DNA from: Undibacterium pigrum
Lineage (GTDB): Bacteria > Pseudomonadota > Gammaproteobacteria > Burkholderiales > Burkholderiaceae_D
Direction of reading: 5' to 3'
Length of the DNA: 64,000 bases
NCBI RefSeq assembly: GCF_003201815.1
Contig: NZ_QJKB01000013.1
Span: 28,052 to 92,051, forward strand
This document shows, piece by piece, positions 32,456 through 42,440 of the stretch. Position numbers and translations under genes: made by a program. Within the stretch, counting starts at the first letter, position 1; the number at the start of each line of letters is the position of its first letter. The notes under the pieces are model-generated. The model searched no databases, was not told where the DNA came from, and saw only the letters and a list, made by a program, of their open reading frames with translations.

Positions 32456-34993
32456 ATGAAAACCCTGAAGAAAAAACCTGTTCCTCGACTATCCATCATC
32501 ATGCTGGGCATCTCGGCCATGCTCAACGCCCATGCCCAGGGGCCTAATGTGACCATCATTAATGCCAACAGTGTCGTTGTCAGCGGCCAGCGTGCCAGCT
32601 TGCGCAAAGCGCTGGAGATGCAGGAAAAAGCCGATAATATCGTCAGCGTGGTCAGCAGCGATGACATTGGCGGCCTGCCGGATAAAAATGCAGCAGAGGC
32701 ATTGGCACGCCTGCCCGGCATCTCTGTCCAGCGCGACCAGGGTGAAGGTCGCTATATCGTTGTGCGTGGTCTGGGTGCTGATCTGAATGGTGTGACCATC
32801 AACAATGCCCTGGTGCCATCGCCAGAAGCCAGCCGTCGTGCAGTAGCACTGGATGTCTTGCCTGCCGGGATGATACGTTCACTGGAAGTCACCAAGACCT
32901 TGCGTCCTGAACAGGATGCAAGCTCATTAGGCGGTGCAGTCGAAGTCAAGAGCCTGACTGCCTTTGACTTGCCAGGAAAATTTTTGACCCTGAATACCGG
33001 AGCAAGTTATGACCAGGTTACAGGCAAGACCAGCCCGAATGCCGGCCTCCTGTGGGCTGACCGTTTTGCTGGTGGCACACTGGGTATTGCCGCTGGCATC
33101 AGTGCAGAGAAACGCAGTTTTGGTTCAGACAATGTGGAAACCGGTGGTGCCTGGGACAATGGCAAGCTCGGTGGATTTGAATTGCGTGATTACCTGCCTG
33201 TGCGTGAACGTCATGCCTATGCCTTGAATCTGGATTACAAGCCGACAGCATCACAAACTTACTTCATGCATGGCTTTTTGAGTGATTTCAGTGACGATGA
33301 AGTACGTGACCGCATCACCATAGGCAGCTTTGCCAGCGGCACCCTGGCTGAAGGTGCAACAACGACAGCAAGAGCAGAACGCCGCATACGCCAGCGTAAA
33401 TACACCCAGACCATCAGTTCCATCGTACTGGGCACAGAACAAAAATTCCAGGACTGGAAACTGGATCTGACAGCAGGTTCCAGCCGCGCTAGCGAAGATA
33501 CGCCAGAAGCCTTGAACGATGGCCGCTTCCGTGGCAATGCCAATTTTGCGGGTGTTGGTTTTAACGATGGCGAAATACCTAAAATCATCGGTCCGGCCAG
33601 CCTCTATGATCCGGCAAACTACAGCCTGAATGCCATCAGCCTGCAGCAGCGTTTTTCCAAGGATACTGAGCAGCATCTGAAATTTGATCTGGCCCGTAAG
33701 TTCCATTTCGAACAGTTTGAATCGAATCTGAAATTCGGTGCCAAGACCAGTCGCCGTGAAAAAACCAATGATACCAATCAGTGGACTTATAACAGCAGCA
33801 AAACCAGCAGCGGCAATTACTGGGGCCCGGGTTCCACATCCATGACAGCCTTTGTGCAAAACCAGGCGCTCGATTATCCCCTGGGTAATATTGGCACAGC
33901 CATCAGCGCTGATCTGATACGCGCCCGCGTGGCTGGCCTGGACAGGAATGCCGCCCGCCTGGCACTGGAATCTGCCATCAATGATTACAAGATCAATGAA
34001 AATATCGACGCTGCCTATCTGCAAAACAGTTTCGACAGAGATAACCTGCACATACTGGCCGGTGCCCGGGTAGAACGCACCCGGTTTGATGCCGCTGGCA
34101 CGCAAGTGACGGGTGGCACCAGCCTGCAAGCCATCAGCCGCCAGCGCAGTTATTCAGACTGGCTGCCATCCCTGCATCTGCGTTACGACCTGGACCAGAA
34201 AACCAGTGTACGCGCAGCGTGGACTAATGCTGTTGTACGCGCCAACTTCAGCCAGTTGGCACCCGGCATCAACCTCACCAGCACTACCGAGGCAGTTATT
34301 GGCAACCCTGATTTGAAACCCCTGAAAGCAAACAATCTTGATCTGGGTATAGAAAAAATATTGGCGCATGATGGCAGCGTCTCAGCCTATCTGTTCAACA
34401 AGGATATCAAGAACTTCACTTACACTACCAACCTGGCCGGTTCAGGTGCATGGCAAGGATATACCAGCGCTGTCTCTTATGCGAACGGTGACACCGCCAA
34501 CGTAAAAGGTATAGAACTGTCTTACTCACAGCCTTTGCGCATGTTGTCAGCACCCTGGAAATACCTGATCGTTGGCGCGAATGCAAGCTTGACACGTTCC
34601 AGTGCCGACATTGCCCGTTTTGATACCGCAACCGGTAAATCTCGTGGTCGTTCCATCAGCCTGCCTGGTCAGTCTGACCGCGTCATGAACCTGATGCTGG
34701 GTTATGAGCATGGCCGCGTCAGCAGCCGTCTTGCGCTCAACTATAAATCTCCTTACCTGCTGGAACTGGGCACGGATATCTTGCGCGCAGATCAGGACCG
34801 TATTGTTGACACCCAAAAACAGCTCGATTTTTCGCTAGCCTATCAAGTCAGCAAAAATTTCCAACTGGTCTTTGAAGCAGCAAACCTGAACAATGAAAAA
34901 TACTATGTGTATCAAGGCGCACATCAGTACAACGCGCAATATGAACAATATGGACGCACGTATAAAGTCACACTGAAAGCCAGCGTATTCTGA
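32456..34993 (+). CDS. TonB-dependent outer membrane receptor, phytase-linked
   Basis: 845-residue outer-membrane receptor. Signal peptide 1-28 (ends NAHA); plug domain from about 45 with DDIGGLPDKNAAEALARLPGISVQRDQGEGRYIVVRGLGADLNGVTINN; then a 22-strand barrel ending in a C-terminal Phe (LKASVF), as needed for barrel insertion. The frame is open upstream to 32189, but the ATG at 32456 starts a proper signal peptide. Two bases separate its stop from the phytase gene, implying uptake of phytate or its inositol-phosphate products. The exact ligand is inferred. Confidence 0.93.
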   Translation: MKTLKKKPVPRLSIIMLGISAMLNAHAQGPNVTIINANSVVVSGQRASLRKALEMQEKADNIVSVVSSDDIGGLPDKNAAEALARLPGISVQRDQGEGRYIVVRGLGADLNGVTINNALVPSPEASRRAVALDVLPAGMIRSLEVTKTLRPEQDASSLGGAVEVKSLTAFDLPGKFLTLNTGASYDQVTGKTSPNAGLLWADRFAGGTLGIAAGISAEKRSFGSDNVETGGAWDNGKLGGFELRDYLPVRERHAYALNLDYKPTASQTYFMHGFLSDFSDDEVRDRITIGSFASGTLAEGATTTARAERRIRQRKYTQTISSIVLGTEQKFQDWKLDLTAGSSRASEDTPEALNDGRFRGNANFAGVGFNDGEIPKIIGPASLYDPANYSLNAISLQQRFSKDTEQHLKFDLARKFHFEQFESNLKFGAKTSRREKTNDTNQWTYNSSKTSSGNYWGPGSTSMTAFVQNQALDYPLGNIGTAISADLIRARVAGLDRNAARLALESAINDYKINENIDAAYLQNSFDRDNLHILAGARVERTRFDAAGTQVTGGTSLQAISRQRSYSDWLPSLHLRYDLDQKTSVRAAWTNAVVRANFSQLAPGINLTSTTEAVIGNPDLKPLKANNLDLGIEKILAHDGSVSAYLFNKDIKNFTYTTNLAGSGAWQGYTSAVSYANGDTANVKGIELSYSQPLRMLSAPWKYLIVGANASLTRSSADIARFDTATGKSRGRSISLPGQSDRVMNLMLGYEHGRVSSRLALNYKSPYLLELGTDILRADQDRIVDTQKQLDFSLAYQVSKNFQLVFEAANLNNEKYYVYQGAHQYNAQYEQYGRTYKVTLKASVF

Positions 34994-34995
34994 AG

Positions 34996-36849
34996 ATGAC
35001 AATAATGAAAACAAAATATCTGATATCCAGCCTGGCATCAATACTGGCCTTTTCCTCCGCTTCAGCAGCAGGTTTGCCACCCGCAGTCACTGGCAAAGCC
35101 CAGGAAATTATCGCTATGCCAGACGGCGGCTGGCTCACGCTCGATAAACAAGGCCTGCGTCTTCTGGATACGCAAGGCAAGGAGCGTAGCAAAGTCAGCC
35201 TGCGGGCAAAGCACCTTGATGCACGCACCCATGCAGATGGCATGCTGGCGGTCTTTACGGACGCCGACACGCAAAAGACCCACGCCTATGTGGCCGATCA
35301 GAAAACCGGGCAACTGCGTTTGCAGGCCAGCATGGCATCGCCGGACTTTTCACTGGAAAGCATGTGCCTGTATCGCGATGCGCAACAGCTGGATCATGTC
35401 TTTCTGATAGGCAAGGAAGGACTGAGCGAGCAATGGGTCATGCACAATGGCAGCGCACATCTGGTACGCAAGCTGGCACTACCGCCACACAGCAAGCATT
35501 GCCGTGTTGATGATCAAAGCCAGACCCTGTACCTGAGCGTGCCGGATAGCGGGGTCTGGGCATTTACAGCAGAAGCAGAAACCGCAGCGAAGTTGAAGCC
35601 CGTCGCCATGGCTGCGCCATTTGGTAAGTTGCATGGCGGTGTCACGGCCATCAGTGCGCTGCCAGGGGGCGTGGCAGTGCTGGATGCCAGTGGCAAGAAA
35701 CTGCATTTTTATCGTCAAAAAGATGGGCAGTACCTCTTGTCTGAGCAAATCATGAATTTGCCATACAGCGCAGCGAATATCCATGTGAATGCATCCGGCA
35801 ATAAACTGGATTTTCTGCTTCAGGATGAGCAGGCAAAAACCTGGCGTGCCAGCAGTGTCGCCTGGAAGCAGCCAGCAGCCTCAGAAATAGCCGTCATCGA
35901 ACCCACGGTACAAACCGATACCGTCGCCCGTCACGGCGATGCTGCTGATGATCCCGCCATCTGGGTGCATCCACAGGATGCCAGGCTTTCCCGCGTTCTG
36001 GGCACCAACAAGAAACAGGGCCTGCTGGTGTATGACATGCAGGGCAAGCAAACCCAGTTACTGGAAAGCGGACGTCTTAATAATGTGGATGTGCGCCAGA
36101 ATATCAAATGGGGCCAGCAAAGTTTTGATATCGCCATGGCGACCCAGCGAGATGAAAACAGCTTGGTGCTATATGTCATCAATGACCAGGGCCAAGTAAC
36201 AGAGGCAGCCCGCTTCCCTACCAAACTGGACAAGATCTATGGCTTTTGCCTGTACCAGCCACGCACCGGTGGCCTGGAAGCCTTTGTGAATGACAAGGAT
36301 GGCACATACCAGCAGTTCCGCATTACCCACAATGAACAAGGTTTCAGTGGCAGCCTGGTACGCAGTTTCAAACTGGCGAGCCAGCCGGAAGGCTGCGTAG
36401 CTGATGACAAGACTGATCGTCTGTTCATGGGCGAAGAAAAGCGTGGCATATGGGTCGTCTCTGCCAGGGCAGATCAGCCAGCCGATTTGCAAATGGTGAT
36501 GCCCGTTGGCAAACAGCTGGTGGCTGATGTTGAAGGCCTGGCTATCTACTTTGGTCAGCAGAAAAATTACCTGTTGGTATCGAGCCAGGGCGACAACAGC
36601 TATCTGGTGCTGGAAGCCCAAGCCCCCTATCGTCTGCGTGGCAAGTTTCGCGTAGGCATGAATCTGGCCAAAGGTATTGATGGCACTTCAGAGACTGATG
36701 GACTTGATGTCAGCGCCGTCAACTTTGGCGGTGAATTTGCGCAAGGCATGCTGGTAGTACAAGATGGTTACAAGCGCCTGCCGGATGGAACGCAAAACTT
36801 CAAGTACATACCCTGGTTTGCAATTGCCAGGGCTTTCAAGCTGGAATAA
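34996..36849 (+). CDS. two-domain beta-propeller phytase
   Basis: 617 residues with a signal peptide (to about 28, ending SASA). The C-terminal half (about 295-617) is the catalytic beta-propeller phytase, with the calcium/phosphate-binding DTVARHGDAADDPAIWVHP, GTNKKQGLLVYDMQG, RLNNVDVRQ, YGFCLYQP and GEEKRGIWV. The N-terminal half (30-290) is a second, diverged propeller lacking these residues. Dual-domain phytases have an inactive N-terminal propeller that helps substrate handling. It hydrolyses phytate in a Ca2+-dependent way and is coupled to the TonB receptor. The start may be nine bases later, at 35005. Confidence 0.92.
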   Translation: MTIMKTKYLISSLASILAFSSASAAGLPPAVTGKAQEIIAMPDGGWLTLDKQGLRLLDTQGKERSKVSLRAKHLDARTHADGMLAVFTDADTQKTHAYVADQKTGQLRLQASMASPDFSLESMCLYRDAQQLDHVFLIGKEGLSEQWVMHNGSAHLVRKLALPPHSKHCRVDDQSQTLYLSVPDSGVWAFTAEAETAAKLKPVAMAAPFGKLHGGVTAISALPGGVAVLDASGKKLHFYRQKDGQYLLSEQIMNLPYSAANIHVNASGNKLDFLLQDEQAKTWRASSVAWKQPAASEIAVIEPTVQTDTVARHGDAADDPAIWVHPQDARLSRVLGTNKKQGLLVYDMQGKQTQLLESGRLNNVDVRQNIKWGQQSFDIAMATQRDENSLVLYVINDQGQVTEAARFPTKLDKIYGFCLYQPRTGGLEAFVNDKDGTYQQFRITHNEQGFSGSLVRSFKLASQPEGCVADDKTDRLFMGEEKRGIWVVSARADQPADLQMVMPVGKQLVADVEGLAIYFGQQKNYLLVSSQGDNSYLVLEAQAPYRLRGKFRVGMNLAKGIDGTSETDGLDVSAVNFGGEFAQGMLVVQDGYKRLPDGTQNFKYIPWFAIARAFKLE

Positions 36850-36858
36850 TCCATACAG

Positions 36859-36907
36859 AATTTGCGGCATATCCACTCCTGCATCATGAGTGGATGTGCT
36901 ACAAATT
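36859..36907. other. hairpin downstream of the phytase gene
   Basis: AATTTGCGGCATATCCACTC and GAGTGGATGTGCTACAAATT pair over almost all of 20 bases around a 9-base loop. There is no T-tract, so it may stabilise the 3' end or act as a factor-dependent terminator. Confidence 0.6.
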
Positions 36908-36960
36908 CATGACAATTCCTCGACACTTTTCATGTCTTGCACATCTGCTCAGCGACTAAG

Positions 36961-38304
36961 ATGATAAGACAACAAAATAGATGGCGAGATAATCAATTGA
37001 AAGCTAAGCACATATTTCTGGCAGGCAGCATTTGCCTGATAACAAGCCTGCTGGCGAGCTGCGGCGGTAGCAGCAACAATAGCCTACCGCAAGCGCCATT
37101 GGTGGCTGGTCCGAGTTTGCGAGGTACTGCAGCAACAGGCCTGGCAATACCAGGCGCGACAGTCAGCATAAAATGCCGTGCGGGTACAGGCATCGCTGCG
37201 GAGACGACGAAAACTGCAACAGATGGTACATACGACATCACCATGAGTTCGGGCAGTTCACTACCCTGCTTGCTGGAAACCAGCAACCCTGCCAATACAA
37301 AAAAACTGCATTCCATCGCCATCAGTGCTGGCACCATCAATCTGACACCCTTGACTGAAATGCTTTCAACCAGGCTGATGCTGGCTGATATGAGCAAGGT
37401 TTTTGCCAATCCCGATTTCGATGCCATCAGCAAGACCGCGACAGTTGCCAATATCAAAGCAGCGCAAGCCGATGTCAGTGCCGTGTTAAGCGGTTTGATG
37501 GATACCAGTAGCCTCAGCGATTTTTTTAGCACTCCTTTGAAAGCAGCCACCAGCGCAAACCCAGGCGGCGGTGATACACAAGACAAAATCCTCGATACCT
37601 TGAATCTGGTGCTGGCCAGCAATTTGTATCAACCCATGTTGAACATGCTGACCAAAACCACACCCGGCATCATGGCATTTGGCCGTCCGGGTTGTGTAGT
37701 GATGGGTGAGGATGGGAAATCCTTGTCATGCAGCGGCCCGGGCTTGTGGGAAACCGCTGCCAGGATAGATGTATTCCCGGCGGCCCTGATACTGGAACCC
37801 GGTGGCAAGCAAGTCATCACTGCAAAAATCGATTATCTGCAAAACATCGATTACATTCGCCAGCCAGTCAAATGGCAAGTTGTGGAAGCCGATGGCGGCA
37901 GCATCAGCAGCAATGGTGAATACATTGCTCCCGGCAAGCCCGGTATTTATCATGTGCGGGCTCAAAGAGAAGATTTTCCTACCCTCAGCGCAACCGCACT
38001 TGTTGTAGTCAATAACACATCGCTCGGCTTTATACCCACGCTCAGCGTAGAACACCACATCGTCAACGTCATGCCGGGTGGAAGCATTACACTAAAAGCT
38101 GACATAAATTACCCGCCCAATGTCATGTACGTGCGCCAGCCAGTCAGCTGGAGCATGGTCGAAGCTGACGCTGGAGAAATCAGCCTGCAAGGTGTCTACA
38201 CCGCGCCTGTAAAAAGCGGAATTTACCATGCCAAAGTACAAAGAGATGATTTTCCGTCTATATACGTAGTGGTGGAAATTTTGGTAAATTACCCCCCTGA
38301 TTAA
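36961..38304 (+). CDS. lipoprotein with two C-terminal Ig-like repeats
   Basis: Predicted lipoprotein of 447 residues: a hydrophobic signal ending in the lipobox LLASC (Cys34). Next is a carboxypeptidase-regulatory-like beta domain (LRGTAATGLAIPGATVSIKCRAG...TDGTYDITM), then a helical middle. Two copies of an about 80-residue repeat follow (GGKQVITAKIDYLQNIDYIRQPVKWQVVEADGGSIS and GGSITLKADINYPPNVMYVRQPVSWSMVEADAGEIS). Family not recognised; likely a surface protein. A TTG at 36997 would give a shorter, more usual signal. It follows the phytase by 112 bases. Confidence 0.72.
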   Translation: MIRQQNRWRDNQLKAKHIFLAGSICLITSLLASCGGSSNNSLPQAPLVAGPSLRGTAATGLAIPGATVSIKCRAGTGIAAETTKTATDGTYDITMSSGSSLPCLLETSNPANTKKLHSIAISAGTINLTPLTEMLSTRLMLADMSKVFANPDFDAISKTATVANIKAAQADVSAVLSGLMDTSSLSDFFSTPLKAATSANPGGGDTQDKILDTLNLVLASNLYQPMLNMLTKTTPGIMAFGRPGCVVMGEDGKSLSCSGPGLWETAARIDVFPAALILEPGGKQVITAKIDYLQNIDYIRQPVKWQVVEADGGSISSNGEYIAPGKPGIYHVRAQREDFPTLSATALVVVNNTSLGFIPTLSVEHHIVNVMPGGSITLKADINYPPNVMYVRQPVSWSMVEADAGEISLQGVYTAPVKSGIYHAKVQRDDFPSIYVVVEILVNYPPD

Positions 38305-38528
38305 AACTTGCATGATTTTCCTGAACGCGTATGCTATTGGCAGGTTGGGAATGATTGCAAAATAAAGTTAAATTAGAAGTTGCTTTTGAGAATTTTTTGA
38401 CTATCATGAAGGCAGTCGATCATTCCTCATGGCAACTTCTAGTATTATGTTTAGCCGCAAAGCGCGAGTTTATGTCGCAAGCAGGCCAATGAGTGGAGGA
38501 ATCGCCAGATGATTACCGGGAGAAAGTC

Positions 38529-39365
38529 ATGGACAGGTTGGAAATTTTTAAAAGCATAGCCGCAGAAGTCAATCGTGGGGATATAGTTTTCCCTACCAAT
38601 GTGGAAGCTTCACTAAAACTACAACGTATTCTTGACGATCCTGATTGCCATATTGATACGGCAGCCAAACTCATCATGGCCGACCCTCTGTTGTCTGCAC
38701 GTACAGTCGCCATCGCCAACTCGGCAGCTTATCGCCGCTCCACCAGTGAAATCACGCATGTCAGGCTGGCGGTAAACCGTCTGGGTTTCCGCACCCTGAA
38801 AGCCATGTTGGCAGCCGTCATCGTGCGTCAGCTCAATAGCAAGGTCAAAGACCCGGTTTTGAAGCATAAGGCAGACCGTTTGTGGGAGCATTCTGCCCAT
38901 GTGTCTTCCCTGGCGCAAGTCATCGCCAAGCAAGTGACCAGGGTTGATCCTGAAACAGCCATGTTTGCCGGTATCGTCCATGAAATCGGTGGTTTCTACC
39001 TGATCTCACGCGCTGAAGAATTTCCTGGTTTACTGGATGGCGAACCAGAAATCTGGATCGAATATGGTGAACGCATGATAGGCCGCGGCATCATGCGCCA
39101 GTTGAATATACCTGAGAGTGTCATGAACGCCGTAGAGGCCATGTGGCACGGTGTTTGCGCCTTCCCGCCAGAATCCCTGGGTGACACCCTGATCCTGGCC
39201 AATGACATAGCACCTGTACTGTCACCATTGCATGATGTGGACAGGGAATACAATAAGCGCTTTGCCCGCCGCCTGAACTTTGATACCGAAGACAGCAGTT
39301 TCCAGATCATCATGGACGAGCAGGAAGAGCAAATTGATACTCTTGCTACCGCCCTCATGATGTAA
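38529..39365 (+). CDS. HDOD-domain signalling protein
   Basis: 278-residue cytoplasmic protein with the HDOD fold at about 15-210: FPTNVEASLKLQRILDDPDCHIDTAAKLIMADPLLSARTVAIANSAAYRR and MFAGIVHEIGGFYLI. HDOD proteins resemble HD phosphohydrolases but lack the catalytic residues and act as signalling adaptors. The ATG at 38529 follows GGGAGA; an upstream in-frame GTG at 38493 is possible. No linked sensor. Confidence 0.88.
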   Translation: MDRLEIFKSIAAEVNRGDIVFPTNVEASLKLQRILDDPDCHIDTAAKLIMADPLLSARTVAIANSAAYRRSTSEITHVRLAVNRLGFRTLKAMLAAVIVRQLNSKVKDPVLKHKADRLWEHSAHVSSLAQVIAKQVTRVDPETAMFAGIVHEIGGFYLISRAEEFPGLLDGEPEIWIEYGERMIGRGIMRQLNIPESVMNAVEAMWHGVCAFPPESLGDTLILANDIAPVLSPLHDVDREYNKRFARRLNFDTEDSSFQIIMDEQEEQIDTLATALMM

Positions 39366-39439
39366 TTAATTGCAAGCACCCTGGTCAGCCTTGCACGGCT
39401 GTCCAGGGAGTACACCCACCGCACTCCCCTCCCTTAGAT

Positions 39440-40513
39440 TCATATCGTAATCCGCCAGCCCTTTTTGTTCATAGCAAAAGTCAGGGCAGCAAACACCAGC
39501 GTAAATGCAGCTGCGTAGGCAAAGGATGAAGAATCCGCGCTGAAACGGCTGACCAGTGCCGGTGCAAATATTTGCTGGTAAATCAGATTATCCCAGCCCG
39601 TCCAGGCAAGTACGCAGGTTGCCAGCCAGGCTCCGGCATAAGCAGCAATAGCATTCACGCCAAAACTTTTTCCTATGGCTGGCCAGCCCTGCTTATCGAT
39701 CAGCACGTGCATGACCAGCAAGAGCAATATCGCCCAGGCACTGGTCCAGCAAACGAAGGACGGTGTCCACAATTGCTTGTTGAAAGGCAGATAGGCAGCC
39801 CAGATCAGTGCCAGCAAAATCAAGCCAGCCGCACCAGCCAGCATTTGCTTCAGTTGACCATCACGCATGGCCCTGCCTGCCCAGACACCAAACAGCGCGC
39901 TGGCCATGGCCATCAGGGTCGACAGCAAACCTTCCGGTTCTTGCGCCAGACCGGTTTGCACATCATAGCTATAGGCCAGCTTGCCCAGTATGGCTGTATC
40001 TATCTTGTCCACCAGATTCAGGTGCGGTTCATAAGACCCGCCCCATGCGAGTAAAGCCCAATACGCCAGCATGGCAGCGATACAAATCATGACCTGTCTG
40101 GACAATTGCCGCACATGGATAATCAGGCAAGCCGCCACGGCATAACAAATACCTATACGCTGCAAGACTCCCATGAGACGGAAGTGGCGACCATCAATCA
40201 GTGCCCAGGCAATCAGGTGCAAGACCACGCCCAGCAAGAACATGCGCAGGCTGCGCCAGAGTATGCCCTTGCGCACGGCAGCTACATCCATGCCTTTGCC
40301 CAATTGCGCATCCAGCGACATGGCCAGAGAAGCGCCGAGTATGAAGAGGAAAAATGGAAAAATAAAATCGGCAGGTGTGCAACCATGCCATGCTGCATGC
40401 TCCAGCCATGGGAAAACATGCGACCAGTCACCAGCATTGTTGACAAAAAGCATGGCGGCGACCGTCAGGCCACGCATGGCATCCAATGCTGCGTAACGTT
40501 TTACTGTAGACAT
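39440..40513 (-). CDS. nagX: NagX-like membrane protein (DUF1624/HGSNAT family)
   Basis: Inner-membrane protein of 357 residues with about ten hydrophobic segments. It carries the family start RYAALDAMRGLTVAAMLFVNNAGDW, the conserved His/Asp run HAAWHGCTPADFIFPFFLFILGASLAMS, and GVLQRIGICYAVAA. Relatives of heparan-alpha-glucosaminide N-acetyltransferase are linked to GlcNAc and chitin use in Xanthomonas and Shewanella as NagX. The ATG at 40513 follows GGGAGA; the frame extends to 40678 without a signal. Divergent from an AmpG-like transporter with a shared promoter region. Confidence 0.85.
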   Translation of the reverse strand: MSTVKRYAALDAMRGLTVAAMLFVNNAGDWSHVFPWLEHAAWHGCTPADFIFPFFLFILGASLAMSLDAQLGKGMDVAAVRKGILWRSLRMFLLGVVLHLIAWALIDGRHFRLMGVLQRIGICYAVAACLIIHVRQLSRQVMICIAAMLAYWALLAWGGSYEPHLNLVDKIDTAILGKLAYSYDVQTGLAQEPEGLLSTLMAMASALFGVWAGRAMRDGQLKQMLAGAAGLILLALIWAAYLPFNKQLWTPSFVCWTSAWAILLLLVMHVLIDKQGWPAIGKSFGVNAIAAYAGAWLATCVLAWTGWDNLIYQQIFAPALVSRFSADSSSFAYAAAFTLVFAALTFAMNKKGWRITI

Positions 40514-40939
40514 TTCCAATTTCTCCCTATTGCACTGAGACCAGTGCAGAAATACCAATTTATGCCTGCAACATTGCCTGCCTTCAGAAAAAGTCTGTTG
40601 GCGGGCCACACGCAGGATAATACCAGTGCTAAAATCTGACAAAGTGGTATTGAATCTGGCCTTATAGTACAAAGCCACGCATAAAAATCTTATTTCATAG
40701 TGAAAATATCGATGATATTTATGTGTGACGCTTATTATTACAGACCAATTTCAAGTGAGCCACATCTTACTGGCACTTAAGTGGCATTGCAAATATAAAA
40801 CCAGTTGACCGGCAATTTTGTGGCTAGTATGTTTGTCACGCTGGCAGCCACAAGCAAAAATAACAGGCATGGCATACGCGGTTTTCAAGAACCATTGGAT
40901 AGAAACAACAGAAATAACAGAGACGGCAGAGACAAATTC
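40514..40939. promoter_or_regulatory. divergent promoter region with TGGTATT inverted repeat
   Basis: No gene in these 426 bases. It holds a perfect TGCACTG/CAGTGCA repeat (40531-40548), an AATACCA at 40551, and AATACCA/TGGTATT halves at 40619 and 40645. TGGTAT-type halves recall GlcNAc-responsive GntR operators, as in the nag promoters at 59181 and 63222. Confidence 0.5.
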
Positions 40940-42265
40940 ATGAGCATAGAAAAAACCAGGACTCCCCACCCCATGCGCTGGGTACCCACGCTATATCTTG
41001 CCGAAGGCCTGCCATTTTATGCAGTCGCCCTGGTGGCAAGCCTGATGTATAAAAGCATGGGAGTAGCCAATGAAAATATCGCTCGCTGGACTGGCTTGAT
41101 TGGCCTGGCCTGGGTATTCAAGCCTTTATGGAGTCCCTTCCTGGAAGCAGCCAGCAGCAAGAAAGCCGTAGTTGTGGCATTTCAGTTGATAGGTGGCGTG
41201 GCGCTGGGCCTGGTTGCCGTCTCACTGCAATTACCCATGTACTTTGCCATCAGCATAGCCTTGCTGGGCATAGTGGCCATTGCCTCGGCTACCCATGATA
41301 TTGCAGCTGATGGCTTGTACATTGCCAGTCTCAGCAACAAGCAACAGGCAGAATATGCGGGCTGGCAAGGCGCTTTCTATAACGCAGCAAAATTCATTAC
41401 TCTGGGTGGTCTGGTCTACCTGGCGGGCTACCTTGAAAAACGCCTGGACCCTGCCCAGGCCTGGACAGTGATATTTGCCATCATGGGTGTCATGCTGGTA
41501 GTGCTGGGCCTCTACCATAGCTGGGCCTTGCCTGGCACAAAAAACACCAATACTGAAGCATCCATGCGCAGCGTCTTCCTGACTCTGCAGGATGTGATTA
41601 TTGATTTCTTTAAAAAACCCGGCATCTGGCTGGCCATCACATTTATCATCCTGTTTCGCGCCGCCGAAGGCCAGATACAAACCATAGGCCCATTGTTTTT
41701 GCGTGAAGCAAAAAACCTGGGCGGTCTGGGTTTGACTACCGAGCAAGTCGGCCTGGCCTATGGCACGGCTGGCACCATCGCCTTTTTGGGTGGCAGTGTG
41801 CTGGGCGGATATTTCGCCTCCTGGCTGGGCCTCAAGCGCGCCCTGCCCTGGCTGATTCTGGCGATGAATGTCCCCAATCTGGTGTTCTTCTTCCTCAGCA
41901 CTACTCTGCCTGACAATATCACCATCATCACAACTGCACTGGCGCTGGAAATGTTTGGCTATGGCTTTGGCTTTGTCGGCCTGATACTGTTCATCATGCA
42001 AGTTGTCGCTGTCGGCAAATACCAGACTGCTCACTATGCACTTGGTACAGGTGTCATGCAGTTGGGCTTTGTGTTGTTCAAAACCATCAGCGGTGACATA
42101 CAAGTAGCACTGGGCTACAAGAACTTCTTCATCTGGGTTTTGCTCAGCGCCATACCGGTATTGGTCATGACACGCTTTGTATCCTTCGGAGACAGCGCCA
42201 ATCATGGCAAGGAAACGGCAAGCAAAGATGCGCCAGACTCTTTGGTGAAAACAGCCGACGCCTAG
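40940..42265 (+). CDS. AmpG-like MFS transporter
   Basis: 441-residue inner-membrane permease with about twelve helices. MRWVPTLYLAEGLPFYAVALVASLMYKSMGV and GLIGLAWVFKPLWSPFLE match the AmpG/PAT family, which imports muropeptides or GlcNAc-containing compounds. The ATG at 40940 starts the family-conserved N-terminus; the frame is open to 40805. It is divergent from nagX, a pairing also seen in chitin-degrading bacteria, so an amino-sugar substrate is likely. Confidence 0.85.
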   Translation: MSIEKTRTPHPMRWVPTLYLAEGLPFYAVALVASLMYKSMGVANENIARWTGLIGLAWVFKPLWSPFLEAASSKKAVVVAFQLIGGVALGLVAVSLQLPMYFAISIALLGIVAIASATHDIAADGLYIASLSNKQQAEYAGWQGAFYNAAKFITLGGLVYLAGYLEKRLDPAQAWTVIFAIMGVMLVVLGLYHSWALPGTKNTNTEASMRSVFLTLQDVIIDFFKKPGIWLAITFIILFRAAEGQIQTIGPLFLREAKNLGGLGLTTEQVGLAYGTAGTIAFLGGSVLGGYFASWLGLKRALPWLILAMNVPNLVFFFLSTTLPDNITIITTALALEMFGYGFGFVGLILFIMQVVAVGKYQTAHYALGTGVMQLGFVLFKTISGDIQVALGYKNFFIWVLLSAIPVLVMTRFVSFGDSANHGKETASKDAPDSLVKTADA

Positions 42266-42440
42266 TCATTGCTAACGGGGTGCGCTTAAAACACGCCCCC
42301 TGCATTACTGAGACTCCGGGAAACAACATCCGCGTAAAACAGCAGCATTTCAACTTGACTCCCAAGTCAAAAAGGATAGTAATTATGACCATGCGCAACG
42401 ACGCATGATCATCATTAGCATCCAACATGGGAGACTCATC

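Noticed and set aside
33251..34129. Minus-strand reading frame of 292 codons
   Set aside because: Antisense shadow of the TonB receptor, no start signal or known domain.
41231..42205. Minus-strand reading frame of 324 codons
   Set aside because: Antisense shadow of the AmpG-like transporter; composition (many Gln, His, Asp) mirrors hydrophobic codons.
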